From: Spirochaetes bacterium GWB1_60_80
Lineage (GTDB): Bacteria > Spirochaetota > Spirochaetia > Treponematales > UBA12059
Assembly (NCBI GenBank): GCA_001829185.1
Contig: MIAR01000037.1
Span: 1-64,000 of the forward strand
DNA: 64,000 bases
Direction: 5' to 3'
Part shown: positions 52,343 through 61,276 of the stretch, piece after piece
Layout: each line of letters opens with the position of its first letter
Position numbering within the stretch: the stretch's first letter is position 1
Position numbers and translations under genes: made by a program
Notes under the pieces: generated by a model
Databases searched by the model: none
The model's input: only the letters and a program-made list of their open reading frames with translations
Told to the model about the DNA's origin: nothing

Positions 52343-53179
52343 CTACAGGCTGACGAAATGCGGCGCGGCGCGCATGATAGCCTGGACGGCCGAGCGGTCC
52401 GGCAGCGGCACCTTGAGACCGCTCATCGTCCCGGACCACTCCGGCTGGAAGCCTGTGCCGGCCTGGTGCAGGACATAGTCGCCAGTGCAGACCGGACAGG
52501 CCACGTGGTCGCCATCGACCGCGTCGGCCGGTGGCGCGATGACCAGGCCGCATTCCGAGCAGGCCAACATCTGGCGCAAGTCGTTGGCGTGCCCCACCAC
52601 GTGGGTCAGCCGGCCTGAGCCGATAAGGGCGACGAAGCGCTTGGCCAGGGCGGCGTCGAACTGGCTGCCGGCTTCCTGCTCGAGGATGGCGGCGGCGGCC
52701 GGCAGGGCCATGCCCTTGCGGTACGGCCGGTCGCTGGTCATGGCGTCGAAGGCGTCGGCGATGGAGATGATGCGGGCGTAGGGCGGCTCGGCGCTGTTGG
52801 CCTGCGGGTAGCCCCGGCCATCGGGCCGTTCGTGGTGACCACTGACTGCGGCCAGCACCAACGGGGCCAGCGGGTGGCGCTCGATGACGCCGGCGCCGAT
52901 GCCGGGATGGGCGCGCATGGCCGCCATCTCGCCGTCGTCGAGGCGCCCGGGTTTGTTGAGCACCGCGTCGGGCACCCCCACCTTGCCCAGGTCGTGCACC
53001 AGGCCGCCCAATTGGACGACAAAGACCTGGTCGGCATCCAGCCCGGCGTCGCGGGCCAGAAGCTCGGCGTACTTGGCCACCCGCCAGGCGTGGCCGCCGG
53101 TATAGGCGTCGCGCGCCTCGATGACGGTGGCCAGCACCAGCAAGGATTCCAGAACCTGGGTATCGACGTCGACGCGCAT
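52343..53179 (-). CDS. HD-GYP phosphodiesterase with C-terminal zinc ribbon
   Basis: The 278-residue protein has an HD-GYP domain (residues ~8-180) with TGGHAWRVAKYAELLARDAG, the HD pair in VHDLGKVGVPD, and HHERPDGRGYP, and so should hydrolyse cyclic di-GMP. After it comes a ~75-residue segment with two cysteine pairs, CSEC (about 207-210) and CPVC (about 228-231), expected to bind zinc. No receiver or membrane domain is present. GGGGAGG precedes the ATG. It may counter the GGDEF protein at 41400-43448. Confidence 0.92.
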   Translation of the reverse strand: MRVDVDTQVLESLLVLATVIEARDAYTGGHAWRVAKYAELLARDAGLDADQVFVVQLGGLVHDLGKVGVPDAVLNKPGRLDDGEMAAMRAHPGIGAGVIERHPLAPLVLAAVSGHHERPDGRGYPQANSAEPPYARIISIADAFDAMTSDRPYRKGMALPAAAAILEQEAGSQFDAALAKRFVALIGSGRLTHVVGHANDLRQMLACSECGLVIAPPADAVDGDHVACPVCTGDYVLHQAGTGFQPEWSGTMSGLKVPLPDRSAVQAIMRAAPHFVSL

Positions 53180-53358
53180 GGAGCCTCCCCGGGCCGAATC
53201 TGGTTCAATACCAGCCGACCACTATCAGACAGCATACGACAGGCGGCCGGCGCGGTCAATCTTTCAGGCCGGGAAATGTCGCGTTTACTGGAACGCTCCG
53301 TGGGTATTCATTCAGGGCGACCAGGGCTGCAGCCGCGGCCGGCAGCTTGCAGCGGCCG

Positions 53359-55377
53359 CTACCAAGCGATACTCACGCCATCGTACAACCAAAGCATCTG
53401 CCCGGCGGCTGGGTCATAGATGCCCGGCCATAATACCACCTCGCCCTGGATTTGCAGCAGCTCCAGGGGTAGGCTGAACTCCACCGCCTGGACGGCCGCG
53501 CCGCGCAAGCCCTCCACCGCGGAAAGCGCTTGTTGGCCGTAGCTCGACCAGTCGGGCCGGAAGCGGGCCATGTCGCCAGCCTGCCCGCGACGGGCGGCGA
53601 ACTGCAGTTCCGCCCGGCCATCGCCGTCCAGGTCGACATTGAGGAAATAGCGATGGCCGGCCACCGCTTCCGTCGGCAGCTCGCAGCCGACGTACAGGGC
53701 GCCGTCCCGCACCCGCCAGTACAGCCGCCAGCCGCCAGGGGGCGGTACCAAGCGACCGGCCGTCAGCCAGGCACCTTCACGCGGCGCCAGGCTGACCGCG
53801 GTGGCCTGCTGCCGCTCGGGCCGGTCGATATGGCCGTCTACCAGCAGCGCCGACGCCGGGGTGGAGGCGGCGCGCAGCGGATCGCTGCCGTAGCGGTATT
53901 CGGCATTGTCGCGATAGCCGTCGCCATCGCTGTCGGCCTTGGTCGAGTCGGTGCCCAGCAGGCTCTCCAGGCCGCCGGGCAGATCGTCGTCATCCGGGTC
54001 GGCCAGCAGGCCGGCCACGTCGATAGTCGCAACGCCGTAGACATAGTCGGACCAGAAGCCACTCAGGTCGGCACCGGTCAAGCGCTTGGCCAGGGCCAGG
54101 ATGTCGCGGTCGGTGATGCGCCCGGCGTAGCCGCTGTACTGGCGATAGAGCTCGGCGTGCAGGGCGGCCAGGTCGACCCGGCCAGCGGAGGCTTGACGCA
54201 AGGCGCGATCCAGCAGCAGGGCCACCAGCAAGCCTTTCTGGTAGTTGAGGAAGGACTCGCGTGGCCAGTCGTCCGGGAAACGCAGGTAGCCGGCCAGCGC
54301 TTGGTCGTAGCGGCCGCGCCCCGCCTGGTACTCCTGGCAGGCCTGGACAAGGCGCTGGCCGGCGTCGCCGCGTAGTACGGCCAGGGCCATGGCCGAGAAG
54401 TATTCATCACAGCCCTCCATGAACCAGGACGGCTCCAGGTCCAGGCCGTTGGGGTAGAAGCCGTTATAGGTATGGAAGACGCGGTGCGGAAACTGGAAGT
54501 GAATATCGGCCAGGCTGCGCACCGCCTCGCCCTGGGCATAGCACGATTCGTTGTACCACTGCCACTCGGCAAAGCCGTCGGCTCGGGCCACCACCGAGAA
54601 ATGGCGGTCGGGCGTGCCGGCCTGAAATAAGGTCTTGATGAAGCGGAACATCGCAAAGCAGTCGCTGAAGGCCCGTTCGCGGAAGGCCGGGTCGAAGCGC
54701 TGGTCAATCACCAGGCTGACCAGGCTGCCGCCGATATCCGCCTCCCGCCGCTCGAAGCGGCCGGCGGCGATGGTGGCCTCGAAGAAGCGTCGGCCATCGG
54801 TCTCGGTGAACAGACCATCACGCTCCAGCCACGGAACGTAGGCCGACCAACCGATCGGCAAGTCAAACCGAGCGCCGTACTGCCTGGCCTCCAGCCCGAC
54901 GGGGCGCAGGAAGACCCACGAGGCGTTGCTCAACAGGTACTCGGCCGACAGCCAGCCCTTGGGTTTGTCGTCGACCCGCTGGCGCAGCGAGATGCCGTAT
55001 TCCAGGCGCAGCGTCTGGCGGCCGCTAGCTGGCTGCACCCGGAAGCGGCTGACCGCGCCTGGCAAGCGGCTGACAGAACCCTGGCCGGCGGCCAACCGCA
55101 GCTCGGTCACCACCAACCGCTCCGAGCCGAAAAACGAATTCATGGCCAGCTCGAAATCCGGGATGACTGAACCGGCCAGCTCCATCGTCACCCGGCAGGC
55201 GCCGCTGGCGACGTCGAGCACGGTTAGGCGGTAGACCAGGCTGTCCAGAGCGCCGGCCGCCTGGGTAGCTTGGCCGACTGGGGTAGCGGCCGCCTGGTCA
55301 GACTGGGAGCCAGCTGGCCACCTCAAGGCGCCGAACAAGATCGCGGCCGCCAACAACTCCAAAACCACTCGCTTCAT
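53359..55377 (-). CDS. exported M61-like protein with altered active site and calcium-type repeats
   Basis: The 672-residue protein has a signal sequence (VVLELLAAAILFGALRW) and an M61 (glycyl aminopeptidase)-like region: HRVFHTYNGFYPNGLDLEPS then WFMEGCDEYFSAM. The zinc-binding motif should read HExxH; here it is H298-R-V-F-H302 with arginine in place of the catalytic glutamate, while both histidines and the third ligand E321 remain. Residues ~460-500 (DPDDDDLPGGLESLLGTDST then DSDGDGYRDNAEYRYGSDP) are thrombospondin-3-like calcium motifs, and VDLDGDGRAE is similar. A C-terminal carbohydrate-binding-like domain follows. Probably a non-catalytic surface protein. Confidence 0.75.
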   Translation of the reverse strand: MKRVVLELLAAAILFGALRWPAGSQSDQAAATPVGQATQAAGALDSLVYRLTVLDVASGACRVTMELAGSVIPDFELAMNSFFGSERLVVTELRLAAGQGSVSRLPGAVSRFRVQPASGRQTLRLEYGISLRQRVDDKPKGWLSAEYLLSNASWVFLRPVGLEARQYGARFDLPIGWSAYVPWLERDGLFTETDGRRFFEATIAAGRFERREADIGGSLVSLVIDQRFDPAFRERAFSDCFAMFRFIKTLFQAGTPDRHFSVVARADGFAEWQWYNESCYAQGEAVRSLADIHFQFPHRVFHTYNGFYPNGLDLEPSWFMEGCDEYFSAMALAVLRGDAGQRLVQACQEYQAGRGRYDQALAGYLRFPDDWPRESFLNYQKGLLVALLLDRALRQASAGRVDLAALHAELYRQYSGYAGRITDRDILALAKRLTGADLSGFWSDYVYGVATIDVAGLLADPDDDDLPGGLESLLGTDSTKADSDGDGYRDNAEYRYGSDPLRAASTPASALLVDGHIDRPERQQATAVSLAPREGAWLTAGRLVPPPGGWRLYWRVRDGALYVGCELPTEAVAGHRYFLNVDLDGDGRAELQFAARRGQAGDMARFRPDWSSYGQQALSAVEGLRGAAVQAVEFSLPLELLQIQGEVVLWPGIYDPAAGQMLWLYDGVSIAW

Positions 55378-55418
55378 ATAGCCTCCCCGGCGACAGCCTG
55401 TGCTTGGCGCGCCTTACC

Positions 55419-56123
55419 TCACTCCAGCTCGGCGAAACGGTAGCCGACCCCGATCTCGGTCTGGATCATCGGCGCGGCCGCGTTGGCGCTCTGGATCTTG
55501 CGCCGCAGGCCGCTGACAAAGACGCGCAGGTTACCGTACTGCTCCGGATTGGCCTGACCCCAGACCTGACCCTGCAGATAACTGTGGGTCAGGACCTTAC
55601 CTGGCTGGCGCAAGAAGACGAGCAGTATCCGGTACTCCAGGGGCGTCAGGTGGACGTCCTCTGCGTCAACCTGGACACGTCGCTTGTCGACATCGACGCT
55701 GAGCGGTCCGTAGCTGAAATGCTGGGCGTCGGCCGCGGCCAAGGCCTCGCCCGGAGCGGCAGCCCGACGCAGCAGGGCTCGCATTCGGGCCAGCAACTCG
55801 CCGGTCCGGAAGGGTTTGACCAGATAGTCGTCGGCGCCGGCATCCAGGGCCTCGATCTGGTCGCGCTCCTGGCCCCTGGCCGAGACGACGATAATCGGGG
55901 TGGGCGACCAACCGCGCAAGGCGCGGATAAACTCCACGCCGTCGAGGTCTGGTAGGCCCAAATCCAGCAAAATGAGCTCCGGGGCGTGCGAGGCGGCTAA
56001 TGACAAGCCCTCGTGCCCGGAGGCCGTCGTCACCAAGCGATAGTCCTGAGTGGACAGAATGGTCTTCAGGTAATTTACGATCGGCTTCTCGTCCTCAATA
56101 ATCAGGATCAGCGGATTAGGCAT
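55419..56123 (-). CDS. kdpE: OmpR-family response regulator KdpE-like
   Basis: The start at 56123 (MPNPLILIIEDEKPIVNYL) overlaps the kinase gene's end by eight bases and follows GGGAGG. The 234-residue product has a receiver (LILLDLGLPDLDGVEFI) and a winged helix (LTPLEYRILLVFLRQPGKVL, THSYLQGQVWG, GNLRVFVSGLRRKIQ), closest to KdpE. KdpE activates the potassium-transport operon kdpFABC in other bacteria; here no kdpFABC is present in the window and the Trk genes lie just upstream. Confidence 0.9.
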   Translation of the reverse strand: MPNPLILIIEDEKPIVNYLKTILSTQDYRLVTTASGHEGLSLAASHAPELILLDLGLPDLDGVEFIRALRGWSPTPIIVVSARGQERDQIEALDAGADDYLVKPFRTGELLARMRALLRRAAAPGEALAAADAQHFSYGPLSVDVDKRRVQVDAEDVHLTPLEYRILLVFLRQPGKVLTHSYLQGQVWGQANPEQYGNLRVFVSGLRRKIQSANAAAPMIQTEIGVGYRFAELE

Positions 56124-58095
56124 CGCCGTCGCCTCCCTTCTCCTCGCCAGTCGGCAGGGCCAGACCGAAGACGCTGCCGCCGCCCGGAGCCGCTTGCAGG
56201 AAAACGCGGCCGCCATGCGCCTTGGCGATGGTCTCGCAGATATACAAGCCCAAACCGCTACCGCGGATCGAGCCATCGCCTGGTTGCAGGCGGACGAATT
56301 TCTCGAAGACCTGCCGGACCCTGTCCGGCGGCACGCCCGATCCGCGATCGCGTACCAGGATGAGCACCTCGCCTGGCGCCCGCTCTATGGACAGCCCGAT
56401 CGGCTCTCCCGGCGGACTGTACTTGTCGGCGTTATCGATAAAGTTGAGCAGCAGCTGCTGGATGAGCAGGGGGTCGACCTCGGCCGTCTGCGGCGCCTCG
56501 CCCAACTCGACGTTGAGGGCGCGCTGGCGATAGCGCTTGCGGGCCGTCTCGGCGGCGGCGCAGACCAGGTCATCGACGCTCTCCTTCGAGGTGCGCAACC
56601 TGGCTGGGTCTTCCTGCAGCCGGGTGAGGTTGAGGATATTCTCCACCAGCAGGGACAGCTGCTGCGCCTCGCCCTCGATGTCCGCGGCGATGGCGGCGAT
56701 GATGTCGGGCTTGAGCTCCGCATAGCCCAAGGACTCGGCGGCCCCGACGATGCCGGAGAGCGGCGTCCGAAAGTCGTGGGAGACCGAGCGCAACAGCGAG
56801 CTCCGAATCCGTTCCGATTCCGCCCGCAGCGTGGCCTGCCGCCGTTCCTCGACTAGGCGCTCGCGCTCCAAGGCGCGCCCGATTAACGACAAGGCGGTAT
56901 CGATGCGCATCACGTCGGCCGAGGCTAGAGCCGCGTCGCGCTCGAACAGTCCGACGACCGCGATGGCCTGGCCGCCGGACTTGACCGGCTCGTAGCGGAT
57001 CGCCGCGCCGGAAAACGCGTCGGTTCCCCGGCCGGCGGCCTGCCCGCTTGCCAGGCAGCGGGCCAGGGCCGCCGGCTCGGCTTCGGCCGCCGGATAGCCA
57101 GGGCTGGCCGCCCGCCGGGCGGGGGCGCCGACAGCGTCGGGGATAAAGATGGCCGATTCAAGTGAGTATATTTTAGTTAACTGAGCGCAGCTTTCCGCCA
57201 GCATGGCGGCACTGTCCGGCGCCTCGGCCAGCGACTGCCCAAAAAGGTACAGTTGGTAGGTCTGGGCCTCTTGCCGCCGGATGATCGCCGACTGCCGGCG
57301 CAGCCGCGTCGCCAAGGACGCGGTGACGGTGGCCACGATAAACATGACCGCGAAGATCGGCAGATAGCCCGGATCATGGACGGCGAAGGTCAGCCTCGGC
57401 TCGGTGAAGAAAAAATTAAACTGCAGCACGGCCCACAACGAAGCCGCCAACCCGGCGGCGCGGCCGAAGGCGATGGCCGCGAAGAAGGCGCCCAGCAGAT
57501 GGATCATGATGATGTTCGGCTCGCCGATGCCTATGCGGTCAAAAAGCAGCGCCAGGCCAAGCGTTAACAGCATGATGAGGGCACTACCGGCTGCGGCGCG
57601 CAGCCCGGCCCCGGCGCTCCGATTTCGCCGGCCGCTCTCTTCGGAGCGCCGCTCGGCCGGCGGGTCGCCATGCACGAAGAAGATGTCGATATCGCCTTGT
57701 TCCTGCAGGAGGGTATCGGCCAGCGACGGCCGAAAAGGGCTGGTTAATCCGTAGCGGCGCAGATCGCGGCCGGCCACGATCTTGGTCACGTTCCTGGCGC
57801 GGGCAAAAGCCAGAATGTCCTTCGCGGAGCGTTCGCCACGGATAAGGGCCGTTTCGGCGCCGAGCGATTCGGCCAGCTTCAGGACCGAGCGCACCCGCTC
57901 ACGGTTGTCGACGCTGGAAAAATTCTCGTGCGTGACGATGTGCAGGGCGATCCACGGCGCCTTGATGGAGCAAGCCAGCCGATGCGCCGCCCGGACCAGG
58001 CGGGCCGACCAGGGACTGCCGCCGACCGCGACGAGTACCCGTTCCGCGTTCAGGGGCAGCACCGGTTCCGGTTTGGATTCGTCGTCGTCTTGCAT
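56116..58095 (-). CDS. kdpD: KdpD-like sensor kinase lacking the N-terminal KdpD domain
   Basis: The 659-residue protein begins directly with a universal-stress-type domain (~17-145: RVLVAVGGSPWSARLVRAAH; TKIVAGRDLRRYGL), followed by four membrane helices of the DUF4118 type (~165-260), a GAF-like region (~285-420), HisKA with H440 (SVSHDFRTPLSGIVGAAES) and an ATPase domain (NFIDNADKYSPPGEP; GSGLGLYICETIAKAHGGRV). The ~210-residue P-loop sensor domain that starts full-length KdpD (about 890 residues) is missing. AGAGGAG precedes the ATG and the frame has no room upstream. Confidence 0.88.
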   Translation of the reverse strand: MQDDDESKPEPVLPLNAERVLVAVGGSPWSARLVRAAHRLACSIKAPWIALHIVTHENFSSVDNRERVRSVLKLAESLGAETALIRGERSAKDILAFARARNVTKIVAGRDLRRYGLTSPFRPSLADTLLQEQGDIDIFFVHGDPPAERRSEESGRRNRSAGAGLRAAAGSALIMLLTLGLALLFDRIGIGEPNIIMIHLLGAFFAAIAFGRAAGLAASLWAVLQFNFFFTEPRLTFAVHDPGYLPIFAVMFIVATVTASLATRLRRQSAIIRRQEAQTYQLYLFGQSLAEAPDSAAMLAESCAQLTKIYSLESAIFIPDAVGAPARRAASPGYPAAEAEPAALARCLASGQAAGRGTDAFSGAAIRYEPVKSGGQAIAVVGLFERDAALASADVMRIDTALSLIGRALERERLVEERRQATLRAESERIRSSLLRSVSHDFRTPLSGIVGAAESLGYAELKPDIIAAIAADIEGEAQQLSLLVENILNLTRLQEDPARLRTSKESVDDLVCAAAETARKRYRQRALNVELGEAPQTAEVDPLLIQQLLLNFIDNADKYSPPGEPIGLSIERAPGEVLILVRDRGSGVPPDRVRQVFEKFVRLQPGDGSIRGSGLGLYICETIAKAHGGRVFLQAAPGGGSVFGLALPTGEEKGGDGDA

Positions 58096-58197
58096 GGCTG
58101 GGCACTCCTCTAGAATCAGAGTAACGCAGCCGCGCCTCCCTGTCCAGCTCGCGCTTGACTAGCCGCCAGCCGCCGCCGCATTGGCCCCAGGGCCGGC

Positions 58198-59640
58198 TCA
58201 TCTTCCTTTAGCCTTACCCAAGAGCCGGGCCAGCGATATGAAGATAACGAAAAACTCCAGGCGGCCCAACAACATCCCGGCGCTCATGGTCCACAGGGCC
58301 AGGGGCGGCGTCGACGTCGCGGTTACGCCGATGGTCAGGCCGACCGTGCCCAGGGCCGAGGCGAACTCGAAGGCCGCGTCGCGCAGGCTATAGCCGGCCG
58401 CGGTTAACAGGCCGGTGCCGACGGCCAAGGCGGCCATGTACAGGAAGGCGAAGACGCCGATCTCCATTACCTGGCGCTCGGCGACGATCCGGTCTTCGTC
58501 GCCGACCGTTACCCGATGGACCAGCACCGCCCGCCGCGGCAGAACCATGCGGCGGAATTCCCACCAGACCGCCTTGAGCAGGATGAACACCCGATATTGC
58601 TTGAGGCCGCCGGCGGTGGAGCACATGCCGCCGCCGATGACCATCAGGACCATCATCACCAGGATGCCGGTGCCGTTCCAGTCGCCATAGCCCACCGTGG
58701 AGAAACCGGTCGTCGTCAAGGCCGTTACCGCCTCGAACACCGCCACCCGGATAGCCTTGGCCGTTGAACCGTAGGTTCCGTGAGCGACGAAGACAAACAA
58801 TAAAACGATTCCGAGCAACGTGAAGATCGTCAGGAGCTTGGTTTCAGCGTTACGGAAAAAGGCCTTCACCTTCCCGGATACCAGGATGTAGACACTCAAA
58901 AAATTAAGGTTGCCCAGAATCATCAAGACCATGGTTACTGCCTCGATGACTGGCGAATCCCAATAGCCGATGCTGGCCACCCGGGTGGAGAAGCCGCCGG
59001 TCGAGACGGCGCAGAAGGCGTGGTTCAAGGCGTCGAAAACCGACATTCCAGCCAGCGCTAGGCCGACCACGCCAATTATCGTATAACCCAGGTACAGGCT
59101 GACTACGACCTTAGCCGACCGGGTGACGTTGGGCACCAACTGGTAACTGCGGCCTTCCGCGCGGTACAGTCCGGCTCCGATCGATAAGGAGAAGGCCGCC
59201 AGCATGATGATGGCCAGACCGGCGCCGCCGGCCAGCTGAATGACGCTCCGGAAAAACAACAGCGTCTTGGGGGCCTGCTCCACGTTAATCATGGACAGGC
59301 CGGTGGTGGTCCAGCCGCTCATGGCCTCGAAAAAAGCCTGGCTAAAACCGAGGCCGCTGATGCGCATGAACGGCCAGGCGCTGGCCGCCGTCACGATCAG
59401 CCAGCCGAAAGTCACCACGATGGCGCCTTCCCGCTCGTCGATGCGCAGCTTGCCGTTGCCCTTGCCGTGTCCGGCTCGCCGCGTTAGCAGCAGCACTAGC
59501 CCGGCGGCGGCCAGGACAAGACTGGGCAGGAGAAAGTGGAACCCCAGGGGCAACTCCTCCGGATAGAACGGCAGCATGGCCAAAGGCGTCAGCAGGACGG
59601 CCGCCGCGATCAGCAAGATACTGCCCAAGGCTACCAGCAT
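58198..59640 (-). CDS. trkH: Trk-type potassium uptake channel subunit TrkH
   Basis: TrkH/KtrB forms the membrane pore for K+. The 480-residue protein has four pore-loop repeats with filter segments TTTGLSM, STGGFSTR, TTTGFSTVGYGDW and LGTVGLTIG, ending in MSAGMLLGRLEFFVIFISLA. It starts three bases after the TrkA-like gene ends and is followed after 102 bases by the KdpD-like kinase. Confidence 0.96.
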   Translation of the reverse strand: MLVALGSILLIAAAVLLTPLAMLPFYPEELPLGFHFLLPSLVLAAAGLVLLLTRRAGHGKGNGKLRIDEREGAIVVTFGWLIVTAASAWPFMRISGLGFSQAFFEAMSGWTTTGLSMINVEQAPKTLLFFRSVIQLAGGAGLAIIMLAAFSLSIGAGLYRAEGRSYQLVPNVTRSAKVVVSLYLGYTIIGVVGLALAGMSVFDALNHAFCAVSTGGFSTRVASIGYWDSPVIEAVTMVLMILGNLNFLSVYILVSGKVKAFFRNAETKLLTIFTLLGIVLLFVFVAHGTYGSTAKAIRVAVFEAVTALTTTGFSTVGYGDWNGTGILVMMVLMVIGGGMCSTAGGLKQYRVFILLKAVWWEFRRMVLPRRAVLVHRVTVGDEDRIVAERQVMEIGVFAFLYMAALAVGTGLLTAAGYSLRDAAFEFASALGTVGLTIGVTATSTPPLALWTMSAGMLLGRLEFFVIFISLARLLGKAKGR

Positions 59641-59643
59641 GGC

Positions 59644-60306
59644 CTACTCCCTGCCTACAAGGGCATCGAGCGACTGGGCGTAGCGCTCGGGCAAGGACAC
59701 GAAGCTCAGCGCGTCGCCGGCGGCCAGGACAGTCTCGCCGTTGGGAACGATCACTTCGCCGTCGCGCAGGATGGCCGCCACCAGGGTGCTGGCCGGGAAG
59801 CGGATGTCCTTCAGGGCCCGGCCGACGGAAGGCGCGGTTCCGGGGATGACGACTTCGGTGACGCCGACCTTGCCGTCGGCCAGGGGCTGCAGGCTGCGTA
59901 TCGTCCGCGAGGCGGAGCGCTGCTCAATCAGCGAAGAAATGGTCACAGTAATTGAGAAAGTGCCTTCGAGGCCCAACTCCTGGAAGACTTCCTCGTTGTC
60001 CGGATCGTGCACCAGGGCAAAAACCGCCGCCACGCCATAGCGCAGTTTGGCGATGCTACAGATGACGTAGTTGTCCTCGTCGCGTGGCGTCAGGGCCAGC
60101 AAACGGTCGGCCGAGCGGACGCCGGACTCTTCCAGGACGCGGGGAATGGTCCCGTCGCCGTGGACGATCAGGGCCTTGGACAGCTTGGAGAGGCGCTGGC
60201 ACTCCTCGGCGTTGCGGTTGACGACCACCACATCGTAGCCCCGGGCGCAGAGCGACCGGATGATATAGCGGACTTCCTGCCCGCCGCCGACTATCATGAT
60301 GGTCAT
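59644..60306 (-). CDS. trkA: TrkA-type RCK protein, two-domain
   Basis: The start at 60306 (MTIMIVGGGQEVRYIIRSLC) overlaps the previous stop as ATGA. The 220-residue protein has a Rossmann RCK-N domain (GGGQEVRYIIRSL; acidic-side loop RNAEECQRL) and a C-terminal TrkA-C domain (LKDIRFPASTLVAAILRDGE; NGETVLAAGDALSFVSLPE). The nucleotide loop reads GGGQEV instead of GxGxxG. It would regulate TrkH by ligand binding on the cytoplasmic side. Confidence 0.9.
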   Translation of the reverse strand: MTIMIVGGGQEVRYIIRSLCARGYDVVVVNRNAEECQRLSKLSKALIVHGDGTIPRVLEESGVRSADRLLALTPRDEDNYVICSIAKLRYGVAAVFALVHDPDNEEVFQELGLEGTFSITVTISSLIEQRSASRTIRSLQPLADGKVGVTEVVIPGTAPSVGRALKDIRFPASTLVAAILRDGEVIVPNGETVLAAGDALSFVSLPERYAQSLDALVGRE

Positions 60307-60746
60307 GCCCCGCCTCCCGCCCGCATTTGGCCGGCCAGCCTGATCTCCTCGAGGAAGCGATCGGCGGTAGCCGTAATGGGAGAAACGGCCAGGATGCCGA
60401 GCGAGCGGCAAAATTCCTCCAGCGATGGTTCGTATACCCGGGCGAAAACCCGGCTGACCTTGAAATGCTTGAGCGCAATCTCGGCGCACATGATATTGAG
60501 GGTATCGCTCTGGGTGACCGCCACAAACAGATCGGCCTTCTCCAAGCCGGCCTGGCGCAGGACACCGTACTCGGCCACCGATCCGGCGATAGTGAAGCCG
60601 GAATAATCTGACGAGAGCTGGTCGAAGGCCGCCTCATCGTTATCCAGAACTACTACATTCAAGCCCTGTCCGCTGTAGTAATCGGCAATGTGCGAGCCGA
60701 GCCGTCCGCAGCCGGCTACGACCACCGACTGCATAGTCTTTTTCAT
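60303..60746 (-). CDS. TrkA-type RCK protein, single domain
   Basis: The start at 60746 (MKKTMQSVVVAGCGRLGS) follows AGGAGG at seven bases; an ATG two codons earlier is too close. The 147-residue protein has one RCK-N domain with the canonical nucleotide motif GCGRLG and loop LDNDEAAFDQL, then ITATADRFLEEIRLAG, but no TrkA-C domain. It pairs with the following two-domain protein, so together they recreate a tandem TrkA. Confidence 0.9.
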   Translation of the reverse strand: MKKTMQSVVVAGCGRLGSHIADYYSGQGLNVVVLDNDEAAFDQLSSDYSGFTIAGSVAEYGVLRQAGLEKADLFVAVTQSDTLNIMCAEIALKHFKVSRVFARVYEPSLEEFCRSLGILAVSPITATADRFLEEIRLAGQMRAGGGA

Positions 60747-60748
60747 TC

Positions 60749-61060
60749 TCATGCCTCCTTGGAAACATGTTGGCCAGGTTTCCATAATCCTACGGTCCGA
60801 TCCAGATTGTTCCGGGACGGCGCGTAGCCGGGGTCGAGCGACAAGGCCGCCCGGTAATAATTCTGGGCTTGCCAGCGATTACCCTGGAGCTCCATCATGA
60901 TGCCGAGGGCGTTGTAGACTTCCGGCCGCGAATAATCCAGGGCGATAGCCTGCCGCAGCAAGGCATCGGCCTCAGCGAAGCGGCCGCTCCTGAGGTCGGC
61001 CACCGCCGCTTGGACGCAGCGCCAGTAGTCGTCATGGTCAACTTTTTCCCGCTTCTTCAT
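60749..61060 (-). CDS. TPR-repeat protein
   Basis: The 103-residue cytoplasmic protein carries about two tetratricopeptide repeats (SGRFAEADALLRQAIALDYS; NALGIMMELQGNRWQAQNYY). GGGAG lies before the ATG. It ends two bases before the first TrkA gene, so translation is coupled and it is likely to act with the Trk system or to be a passenger in the operon; TPR folds mediate protein contacts. Divergent from the SecA-leader gene. Confidence 0.85.
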   Translation of the reverse strand: MKKREKVDHDDYWRCVQAAVADLRSGRFAEADALLRQAIALDYSRPEVYNALGIMMELQGNRWQAQNYYRAALSLDPGYAPSRNNLDRTVGLWKPGQHVSKEA

Positions 61061-61240
61061 GCGCGACTCCCTTCCTCCGGCTGGCTTCCGGCCGGCCGAT
61101 CCCGGCTCCCGCCGCGGTGTGCGGGCGGAGAGCGGTCCACGCTTTCATGATAGCGAAAAGCGCGTAAAGAGGGTGTTAAGATTCGGCCTCTGGTATTAAG
61201 AGTCGGTTGGCACCACGTGCACCCCGTTCGGAACCATAAT

Positions 61241-61269
61241 TTGACGGGCTTGGCAAAAGGCGGTATATT
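61241..61269 (+). promoter_or_regulatory. promoter of the leader ORF - SecA-like operon
   Basis: TTGACG (61241-61246), exactly 17 bases, TATATT (61264-61269). Five of six bases match at each box. Transcription should begin near 61276, next to the ATG at 61277, which makes the leader ORF leaderless and leaves about 280 bases before the SecA-like gene. Confidence 0.75.
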
Positions 61270-61276
61270 GGTAAAC

